Source: Blastococcus sp. Marseille-P5729
GTDB taxonomy: Bacteria; Actinomycetota; Actinomycetes; Mycobacteriales; Antricoccaceae
Length of the DNA: 64,000 bases
Assembly: GCF_900292035.1 (NCBI RefSeq)
Contig: NZ_OMPO01000002.1
Span: 558,001-622,000 of the forward strand
Reading direction: 5' to 3'
Part shown: positions 58,995 through 64,000 of the stretch, in pieces
Numbering within the stretch: the stretch's first letter is position 1
How the letters are laid out: each line of letters opens with the position of its first letter
Made by a program: the position numbers and the translations under genes
The notes under the pieces: model-generated
What the model was told of the DNA's origin: nothing
Seen by the model: the letters and a program-made list of their open reading frames with translations, nothing else
Databases searched by the model: none

Positions 58995-60466
58995 TTGACT
59001 ACCTCCTTGGTGACGGGGTCGGAGCCGGTGGCCCCGTTGACCCATCCGGCGATGATCTCAGAGAACAGGCCAGCCTCGCCGCCCGCGTACGCGAGCAGGA
59101 TCCCGTTCTTGCGGAACTTCGGGACGGTGCCTCCGGCGCTGTCGCCGGTATCGATGCTGCCACCGATCGCGCCGGACCCGGCCGCGACGTCGATGCCCTC
59201 AGCCATGCCGCCGGCGCCGATCGCCACCTCATCGAGGGGAAGCTGGAGGTGGGAATGCAGCTCGTCGAGGATCCGCTGTCTCGACCACCCGGCGTCGGTG
59301 AACACGCGCCCGTGCTCGGGCCCGATCACGAGAATCGCGTCGAATCCGAGCGGCAGCTTGGGGTGATGGACGGTGCGGAGCGACGCGGCCAGCGAGCGCA
59401 CGAGGCTCTCGGGGTCGCGTGACTTCTGGTCGACGACGCACCGGGGGCCTTCGCCGGCGAAGACGGTGAGAGCATCCCTGCCGGGGGCGGCGCCGCGGCT
59501 CTCAGCGAGGGTCCCGAACGGCGAGTCGGGGCGCTCGGCAAAGCAGAACGAGAGCTTCCCGGGGTTGCCGTGCGTGGCACGGTCCACCTCACCGGGACGT
59601 CCACCGCCGACGTTGCGGACGACGAGCTGGACGGCGCGCCCGATCGTGAGGTTCGCCCGATTGCCCTGACCGAGCGCGTTGACGCCGGAATTCATCCCGA
59701 TCGCCTGCGTGCCTGGGCCGCTGCAGACGATGACCGGGCCGACCGGCATCGTCGTGGCGAGCACGCCGTGCATGTTGAACTCGTCAGTGCAGACCGCTTC
59801 GAGCGCGGCAAGCACCCACGGGAGGTGCTCGGGCAAGCAGCCGGCCATGACGGCGGCGATGGCGACCTTCTCGACGGTGCACTCGACGAGATCGGGCGGG
59901 ACGAGGCAGACGACGTCCGACGGGTCACGCGTGGTGCCGTCGAGCATGCGGAGGACACGCTCCTCGGTGGGCGCGACGACGGGCAGGCCGTCGGTCCAGC
60001 CGCGGGCGAACATCGCCTCGTGCTCGTCCTCGAGGTCGGCCAGCTCGATCCGTCGCGCGTGCAGCACGCCTCCTTCGAAGCGCACCCGCAGCTCGTCGAC
60101 CTTGTCGGGATCGACCGACATCGACCCGCAGCCCGGGCGCATCACCGGGAGGTCCCTGCCCAGGTCAGCGATGCCGGTGATCCGCTGCCAGTCGTCCTGC
60201 GACCAGCCAATCGTGCGCTCGACCTCCTCGCCGTCCACGACACGGATCAGCGTCGGCACGGTCTCGATGTCGTGGTGCCAGCTGACGGCCAGATCGTCAT
60301 CGTGGATGGGATCGGTACCGGCAGGGAATGCCGGATCGTCCTGCGTGTAGACGGTCGCGCTGGGCAGCTCGGCAAGGAGCGGGGCGACGAGCTGACAGGT
60401 GGCGCACTCAGACTTCACAACCACCACCAGGCCGTCCGGAAGCGTAGGTGTCTCGCTCACTCGCAT
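58991..60466 (-). CDS. thioredoxin-fold protein, UGSC selenoprotein partner
   Basis: 491-aa protein. Residues 8-100 look thioredoxin-like: VVVVKSECATCQLVAPLL has a CATC active-site-like motif and ETVPTLIRV supplies the cis-Pro. The rest is a large Gly-rich domain (RPGCGSMSVDPDK, FARGWTDGLPVVAPTEERVLRML, VNALGQGNRANLTIGRAVQLVVRNVGG, GEAGLFSEIIAGWVNGAT) found next to UGSC proteins. GGAGG lies before the ATG at 60466. Its stop overlaps the UGSC start. Probably it reduces, or is reduced by, the selenoprotein; the substrate is unknown. Confidence 0.75.
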   Translation of the reverse strand: MRVSETPTLPDGLVVVVKSECATCQLVAPLLAELPSATVYTQDDPAFPAGTDPIHDDDLAVSWHHDIETVPTLIRVVDGEEVERTIGWSQDDWQRITGIADLGRDLPVMRPGCGSMSVDPDKVDELRVRFEGGVLHARRIELADLEDEHEAMFARGWTDGLPVVAPTEERVLRMLDGTTRDPSDVVCLVPPDLVECTVEKVAIAAVMAGCLPEHLPWVLAALEAVCTDEFNMHGVLATTMPVGPVIVCSGPGTQAIGMNSGVNALGQGNRANLTIGRAVQLVVRNVGGGRPGEVDRATHGNPGKLSFCFAERPDSPFGTLAESRGAAPGRDALTVFAGEGPRCVVDQKSRDPESLVRSLAASLRTVHHPKLPLGFDAILVIGPEHGRVFTDAGWSRQRILDELHSHLQLPLDEVAIGAGGMAEGIDVAAGSGAIGGSIDTGDSAGGTVPKFRKNGILLAYAGGEAGLFSEIIAGWVNGATGSDPVTKEVVK

Positions 60467-60522
60467 CGTCCTCCGTGTTGGGTGCCTGCTACACAGTGTC
60501 CATCGTGCAAGCGGGATTGTAC

Positions 60523-60580
60523 TGAGCAAGAGGGCATTATTCCCCCCGCTCACGCCCACCCCTCCCTCTCGCCCGATCCT
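60523..60580. repeat. REP-like element, copy 3
   Basis: GAGCAAGAGGGCATTATTCC, then CCCCCGCTCACGCCCACCCC and TCCCTCTCGCCC, immediately upstream of the thioredoxin-fold gene and overlapping the 3' end of the Pro-rich membrane protein gene. Confidence 0.5.
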
Positions 60581-61611
60581 CTCACCGCGCGCGGGCCTCC
60601 TTCTGACGGGATCGCAGGCTGCCGCCTGTCCCGGCCCGGGGCCGTGGGCTGGCGCCCCTTCTGACCGGGATCTCGTTCTGATGGAAATCTAGGCTGTGCC
60701 GCCGGACGCCGCAGCCGCAGGCCTGGGCCTCGGGGCGGGGAGGGAGGCTCGGGCGCCGGAGCGGTGGGCTCGGGAGCGGGCTGCTCGGTCCGTGCCGTCG
60801 GCGACACCGGTGGCGCCGTGGTTGGCGCCGGCTCCGAACGGCCGCCGGTCGGGCCGGACGGCGGAGCAGTGGTGCCCGACGCTGGCCCATCCGGATTCTG
60901 CGGGACGTCGGTCGACGTCTCGCCGCCATCAGGCCCGTCGTTGACCACCCGGGTGATGGAGGTTCCGCGCTCACCCGAGAGCGTCTGTCCGGCGATCGCC
61001 TCGTACGCGGTGATCAGCCCGAGAGCGACCAGAAAGGTAGCAGCGGCACCCAGCAGCACCAGGCGCCATCTCGATGCCGGAATCCTGTTCCACTTCCGCA
61101 GCGGGATGCGCTGCTCTTCGTCCACGGGCTCGTCCGCGGGACGTTGCGCCGTCGGGTCGGAGTCGCCAGTCGCGGCGGGCACATGCGGGCCCCCAGTCAT
61201 GACGCTCGTGCCTCTATCGCCGGACGACGCGAGCAGGTCGCCGCGCGTCCGCAACTGTGCCGCCCGGTCGTAGGCCTCGCGGAGGCGGGCGCGGCCATCC
61301 TGCAGCGAGACCCGGAAGATGGCGGCTGCGACGGCCGAGATGAGACTGCCTACGCCGGCGCCGATGATGGTGCCGGCGACGCCGAGCTGGGCACCGAGGG
61401 CAGCGGCGGTGATCGCGGCCAGCGATCCCGCAGTCAGGCTGCTAAGCGACAGGTCGAGCTTGCGCTTGGCGTCACGTGGTTCGTCGGACGGGGCTGCCGG
61501 TGTGGCGCCGGCCGCAGCCTCGGTAGTGGATGTTCGGTCGGACAAAGAGGACTGCTGGGTCATCAATGAATCAACTGTATCCGTCGCGCTGGGGTTCAGG
61601 TCGTCGTCCAT
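60550..61611 (-). CDS. Pro-rich membrane protein of unknown function
   Basis: 353-aa protein. A Gly/Ala-rich hydrophobic segment (SLTAGSLAAITAAALGAQLGVAGTIIGAGVGSLISAVAAAIF) near residues 55-100 is followed by a charged stretch, a single TM helix (WRLVLLGAAATFLVALGLITAYEAIAG) near 195-220, and a long Pro/Ser/Thr-rich extracytoplasmic tail. The C-terminal 50 residues (GQKGRQPTAPGRDRRQPAIP and EREGWA) are encoded by GC-rich repeat DNA including the REP-like element. An alternative ATG at 61563 also fits. The function is unknown. Confidence 0.65.
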   Translation of the reverse strand: MDDDLNPSATDTVDSLMTQQSSLSDRTSTTEAAAGATPAAPSDEPRDAKRKLDLSLSSLTAGSLAAITAAALGAQLGVAGTIIGAGVGSLISAVAAAIFRVSLQDGRARLREAYDRAAQLRTRGDLLASSGDRGTSVMTGGPHVPAATGDSDPTAQRPADEPVDEEQRIPLRKWNRIPASRWRLVLLGAAATFLVALGLITAYEAIAGQTLSGERGTSITRVVNDGPDGGETSTDVPQNPDGPASGTTAPPSGPTGGRSEPAPTTAPPVSPTARTEQPAPEPTAPAPEPPSPPRGPGLRLRRPAAQPRFPSERDPGQKGRQPTAPGRDRRQPAIPSEGGPRAVRGSGEREGWA

Positions 61612-61702
61612 CGGCGCCGTATGGCGCGCCTCGGACGGTCGACCACCATACGCCGTTTGATCACGGAATGGTAACGACCGTGAACGGCCTAACATCTCGC
61701 TG

Positions 61703-61727
61703 TAGGTCCAACCTCCGGTTGGACCTA
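61703..61727. promoter_or_regulatory. 11-bp inverted repeat between divergent genes
   Basis: TAGGTCCAACC (61703-61713), 3-base spacer TCC, GGTTGGACCTA (61717-61727). It lies between the start of the Pro-rich membrane protein and DUF523 and is a candidate operator. Confidence 0.45.
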
Positions 61728-61794
61728 ACCGCCGGGGGTCATCGAAGGCTGCCGGGCGACATCGAAGGCGATCGGCGAGAAGGTCGGGACCGCA

Positions 61795-61800
61795 TATTGT
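61795..61800 (+). promoter_or_regulatory. -10 box of DUF523 gene (leaderless)
   Basis: TATTGT, six bases before the GTG at 61807. Confidence 0.5.
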
Positions 61801-61806
61801 TGAAAC

Positions 61807-62274
61807 GTGCGACCTGAAGTCGTGCTGGTCAGCGCTTGCCTCGCGGGGCAACCCTGCCGTTATGACGGCAGGGCACGCCCTGACGATTCCATCGTGGAAG
61901 AGGTCAAGGCCGGTCGTGCGATTCCCGCATGCGCCGAACAACTCGGCGGGCTGCCGACACCAAGAGCTGCCGCTGAGATCTTCGGCGGTGACGGGCACGA
62001 TGTGCTTGACGGTGAAGCGAAGGTCCTAACCATCGACGGCGAAGACGTAACTGCCCCGTTTGTCGAGGGCGCCCAGATCGTTGCTGGCATTGCCGCTGAG
62101 CACGGCGCGACTCACGCAGTGCTCCAAGCCCGTAGCCCCTCGTGTGGGTGCGGTGCCGTCTACGACGGCACTCACACAGGTCAGCTCATGGAGGGTGACG
62201 GTGTTGTAGCGGCGTTGCTCAAACGGCAAGGCCTGATGATCACGACGGTCCGGGGTCGATCCCAGCATCGATAG
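61807..62274 (+). CDS. DUF523 family protein
   Basis: 155-aa protein of the DUF523 family. Conserved parts are VSACLAGQPCRYDGRARPDDS (CxxxxxC) at the N-terminus and ARSPSCGCGAVYDGTHTG with a second Cys pair, suggesting a metal or redox site. Related proteins are common in bacteria and lack a confirmed function. The GTG start is supported by a leaderless -10 box. A short terminator-like hairpin follows. Confidence 0.9.
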   Translation: MRPEVVLVSACLAGQPCRYDGRARPDDSIVEEVKAGRAIPACAEQLGGLPTPRAAAEIFGGDGHDVLDGEAKVLTIDGEDVTAPFVEGAQIVAGIAAEHGATHAVLQARSPSCGCGAVYDGTHTGQLMEGDGVVAALLKRQGLMITTVRGRSQHR

Positions 62275-62276
62275 TC

Positions 62277-62292
62277 GCTCTTCAAGAAGAGC
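62277..62292. terminator. small hairpin after DUF523
   Basis: GCTCTTC-aa-GAAGAGC: a 7-bp perfect stem, three bases after the DUF523 stop. Confidence 0.45.
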
Positions 62293-62370
62293 TCTCCGTG
62301 CCTGCCGAACCCGCCGTCCGCGTCCTCGCCCACGTGACGTCGACGTCCCAGGACGGCTGATCTCAGAAAC

Positions 62371-62402
62371 GAATCTGCCCCGCCACCAGGCGGGGCAGAT
62401 TC
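62371..62402 (-). terminator. strong terminator downstream of the tRNA-Ala fragment
   Basis: GAATCTGCCCCGCC-acca-GGCGGGGCAGATTC, a 14-bp perfect stem and 4-base loop, lies 15 bases past the tRNA 3' end on the minus strand and followed there by GTTTC. It is the original terminator of the tRNA gene. Confidence 0.75.
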
Positions 62403-62416
62403 AACTCTCCCAGCTG

Positions 62417-62458
62417 TGGAGCTAAGGGGATTCGAACCCCTGACCTTCTCATTGCGAA
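62417..62458 (-). other. tRNA-Ala(CGC) 3' half, integration-site (att) scar
   Basis: On the minus strand: anticodon loop TTCGCAA (anticodon CGC), 3' anticodon stem TGAGA, variable loop AGGTC, T-arm AGGGG-TTCGAAT-CCCCT, acceptor TAGCTCC and discriminator A. The 5' half is absent: the bases before the loop (ACGCC) cannot pair with TGAGA. This is the 3'-end duplicate left by site-specific integration into a tRNA gene. Host DNA is to the left and the element to the right. The intact tRNA is expected beyond the window. Confidence 0.85.
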
Positions 62459-62653
62459 GGCGTTGCGGCGAACTATTGGACGATTCCAGTGCCGTAGAAC
62501 CGGTTGCATCCGTTGCCTGAGATCGCTCGATTTCGTTGGCGGGGGCCACCGGGGGGCCACGAGCTGACGCTGACCTGTGTAAGCACGTTGGCGCGACAAC
62601 TGACTGGACTGGTTTGGGCGCTTCGACTTGATCGGGGCGCCTATCGTTGCGAC

Positions 62654-62716
62654 CGGTCTCCCGGCCCGCGCCCGGAACGGCCGAAGGCCGCACGCCCTGC
62701 ACGGGCCGGGAGACCG
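62654..62716. repeat. nested long hairpin near the att scar
   Basis: The outer arms 62654-62668 (CGGTCTCCCGGCCCG) and 62702-62716 pair perfectly over 15 bp. Inside is CGGCC-GAA-GGCCG (62678-62690). The region 62459-62836 has no gene that I can support; it holds this structure, perhaps a regulatory or recombination element. Confidence 0.55.
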
Positions 62717-62836
62717 TTGCGCGCGGAGCGCGCCTTGAATCAGTAAAGAAACTCCTAACACATGATGGCAGGCCGCAACGGGCATCTACCGAAATGGCTC
62801 GAATCAGCCTTCAAACAGCCCGATGCGGCCACCGTG

Positions 62837-63118
62837 TCACTTCAAACGGATCAACCGCAGCAGTAGGTCAGTCACACGTTCGCGACCGACCTTCGCGGTT
62901 AGCGATTCGCCGAACCAGTCGTACCACACCCTGTCGATGTCATCGGACGACAGCGAAGGCTTTGACCTAAGCAGGGTGGCAATATCTCGAGCTTCAAGGT
63001 CGTACTCGTTGGCAGGCGCCCCGCCCTCCGCTCCGGGGCGCAACCCATACGGATCGAGCGAAGCGAGTTCCAGTGAAACCAATTCGCTCAGCCGATCGTC
63101 TGGTCGTGTGCCATTCAT
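62837..63118 (-). CDS. DUF1871-like hypothetical protein, putative immunity protein
   Basis: 93-aa acidic protein. It reads MNGTRPDDRLSELVSLELA, then DPYGLRPGAEGGAPANEYDLEARDIATLL and WYDWFGESL, a pattern like small DUF1871-type proteins (DP-G-I/L, G-AP-DEYD-E, W-WF) that accompany polymorphic toxins. There is no signal peptide, so it is cytosolic. A GTG at 63127 that overlaps the stop of the preceding gene is an alternative start. It lies directly downstream of the secreted DUF4258-like gene: classic toxin-then-immunity order. The role as antitoxin/immunity is an inference. Confidence 0.6.
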   Translation of the reverse strand: MNGTRPDDRLSELVSLELASLDPYGLRPGAEGGAPANEYDLEARDIATLLRSKPSLSSDDIDRVWYDWFGESLTAKVGRERVTDLLLRLIRLK

Positions 63119-63126
63119 CGCGACCA

Positions 63127-63474
63127 CTAGTACACCGTTACGCAATAGCCGTTGGTGTTAAGTACAACGCGAAAGTTCGCCATTCCTGTTGGGTCATGGT
63201 ACAGCCACGTTGAATTGTCGGCTTGCCACTCGGCGGACAGGTAATGGTTAGCCACGAGCGACTGCAACTGCGTTGCGCTGATGTTGCGCTCGTTCATTCG
63301 GTCGTAGCAATGATTGGAGTATCCGCTGACGACGCGCGGTGCTGTCGACTGAACTTCCGCAGACGTCACTGGATCCGCTGATGCCGAAGGGGCAGTCGCT
63401 GGCCCAAAGCTCCATCCGAGAATCCCGAACGTCGCGACGACGAGCGCGCCCGCCTTAGTTGTGACGCGCCTCAT
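63127..63474 (-). CDS. secreted DUF4258-like protein, putative toxin
   Basis: 115-aa protein. A signal peptide (MRRVTTKAGALVVATFGILG, likely cut after ASA at about 33) precedes a small BECR/DUF4258-like domain: HCYDRMNERNISATQLQSLV (His55, Arg59, Arg63), STWLYHD, and C-terminal FRVVLNTNGYCVTVY. The H..R..(E)R.I pattern and closing strand match DUF4258 ribonuclease toxins. Cys56 and Cys111 could form a disulfide. The ATG overlaps the TGA of the upstream secreted gene (63471-63474). A toxin role is inferred from fold resemblance and the neighbour. Confidence 0.6.
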   Translation of the reverse strand: MRRVTTKAGALVVATFGILGWSFGPATAPSASADPVTSAEVQSTAPRVVSGYSNHCYDRMNERNISATQLQSLVANHYLSAEWQADNSTWLYHDPTGMANFRVVLNTNGYCVTVY

Positions 63475-63842
63475 GAAGATTGGACGTGCACAAGATAAGC
63501 GTCAGCGATCGAGCCGTAGCCAGTGAGGGCGAACTCTTTCGTTACTCCGTTCGGACAAGCCCGTGGGCTGTACTTAACGCTGCCGTCGGCAAAGTGGGCG
63601 CGCACGACAGCACACTGGCCATCTTCGTCCGTGTCCTTCACCCAACCCTTAACGGTGATTCCACCGCCATCGCATTCCAACTTCCAGTACGCCTCGCCAC
63701 CCGGGATCGTTGGATTGAAGGACTGTCCGCAAGAGCCCTGAGTGCCGGCCTCATCTGCGCTCGCTGTTACTGCTGGTCCGCAAATCAGTCCTGCCGCGCC
63801 TATCACGATGGTGCCGATCGTTCCGAATGCTCTTCGCTTCAT
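63471..63842 (-). CDS. small secreted protein, unknown function
   Basis: 123-aa protein with a signal peptide (MKRRAFGTIGTIVIGAAGLI, likely cut after ASA near 29). The mature part has five Cys (GSCGQSF, KLECDGGG, DGQCAVV, RACPNG) and beta-type sequence (ITVKGWVKDTDEDGQCAVVRAHFADGSVKY). It is comparable to small secreted actinobacterial proteins of unknown function. The stop overlaps the next start (ATGA). It is the first gene of the three-gene operon at the edge of the integrated element. It may be a secreted partner or carrier; not supported further. Confidence 0.6.
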   Translation of the reverse strand: MKRRAFGTIGTIVIGAAGLICGPAVTASADEAGTQGSCGQSFNPTIPGGEAYWKLECDGGGITVKGWVKDTDEDGQCAVVRAHFADGSVKYSPRACPNGVTKEFALTGYGSIADAYLVHVQSS

Positions 63843-63849
63843 GTCGCAC

Positions 63850-64000
63850 TACCTTCCGTTTGACCTGGGCTTCTCCGCATGTGAGCTACGTTACCTAGTT
63901 GTACTGACCACGGAGGTTGGGTACGGGATCGGGGTGTCGGCGTGACATGAGGAAGACCTCCGGGTGAGGTGTGGAGCTGTCAACGCAAACCACGCCATCA
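63850..64000. other. right window edge inside the integrated element
   Basis: No complete gene is visible. On the minus strand an ATG at about 63950 follows GGAGGTCTTCCTC, but the frame closes after 17 codons. DNA here is less GC-rich than the rest of the window and continues beyond it. The upstream operon region probably holds a promoter that I cannot place confidently. Confidence 0.4.

Noticed and set aside
62480-62750. Coding regions in the gap right of the att scar
   Set aside because: Frames are short, low-complexity and overlap strong hairpins; no recognisable integrase part.
63850-64000. A further gene beginning at the minus-strand ATG near 63950
   Set aside because: The frame closes after 17 codons and I cannot identify a product; no transposase or integrase motif is visible in the window.

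Overview
The window is 64 kb of very GC-rich DNA from a high-GC actinobacterium. The evidence is a set of lineage markers: Lsr2, F420-dependent glucose-6-phosphate dehydrogenase with a second F420/LLM oxidoreductase, ESX-type EccB/EccC/EccD proteins, the metG-rsmI-pmt neighbourhood known from mycobacteria, a Rv2249c-Rv2252-like glpD / FAD oxidase / diacylglycerol kinase neighbourhood, and many genes that start 6-8 nt downstream of a TANNNT -10 box (leaderless). A Geodermatophilales/Frankiales-like relative is my guess, not something the sequence proves. Most of the window is ordinary chromosomal gene content with short operons.

Layout. 1-4.6 kb: translation, RNA-methylation and mannosyl-transfer genes (metG, rsmI, pmt, SpoU-type and RsmC-like methyltransferases). 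4.6-10 kb: lipoprotein, lipid kinase, alkyl-DHAP-synthase-like FAD oxidase and glpD, a possible ether/glycerolipid group. 10-17.5 kb: ogt, gdhA, fgd, a Nudix hydrolase, a decayed DUF2254 gene, and a TetR/MMPL efflux pair. 17.5-24.3 kb: universal stress protein, then an orphan, reduced ESX-like locus (eccC divergent from short eccD and eccB, convergent with a peptidoglycan-binding anchor protein). 24.4-35 kb: nitronate monooxygenases, PadR, PIG-L, an SDR, a MoxR-like ATPase/VWA pair, nitroreductase, quinone reductase and crotonase. 35-48 kb: Y-family polymerase, gamma carbonic anhydrase, lsr2, MFS, LLM oxidoreductase, thioesterase, nitroreductase, a frameshifted Leu/Ile/Val-type binding protein, P450 plus ferredoxin, acyl-CoA synthetase. 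48-52.6 kb: a GalT-like protein divergent from a tightly coupled three-gene operon (N-formylglutamate amidohydrolase, DUF1704 metallopeptidase, ATP-grasp ligase). 52.7-58.3 kb: PfpI, thioesterase, a 71-bp x 7.8 tandem array, alpha/beta hydrolase, several gene remnants, GPP34 and topoisomerase IB. 58.4-60.5 kb: a thioredoxin-like protein translationally coupled to a UGSC selenoprotein whose gene contains an in-frame UGA. 60.5-62.3 kb: a Pro-rich membrane protein and DUF523. At 62417-62458 lies the 3' half of a tRNA-Ala(CGC), which looks like the attachment-site scar of an integrated element. From there to the right edge the DNA is less GC-rich and carries a three-gene operon of secreted proteins, including a DUF4258-like putative toxin and a DUF1871-like putative immunity protein.

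The candidates most worth follow-up are the UGSC selenoprotein pair, the secreted toxin/immunity-like operon at the edge of an integrated element, the ATP-grasp/DUF1704/amidohydrolase operon (predicted peptide or amino-acid-conjugate chemistry), and the reduced ESX locus without visible WXG100, EccE or mycosin genes. Dispersed palindromic repeats at gene 3' ends have in two places become translated C-terminal tails.
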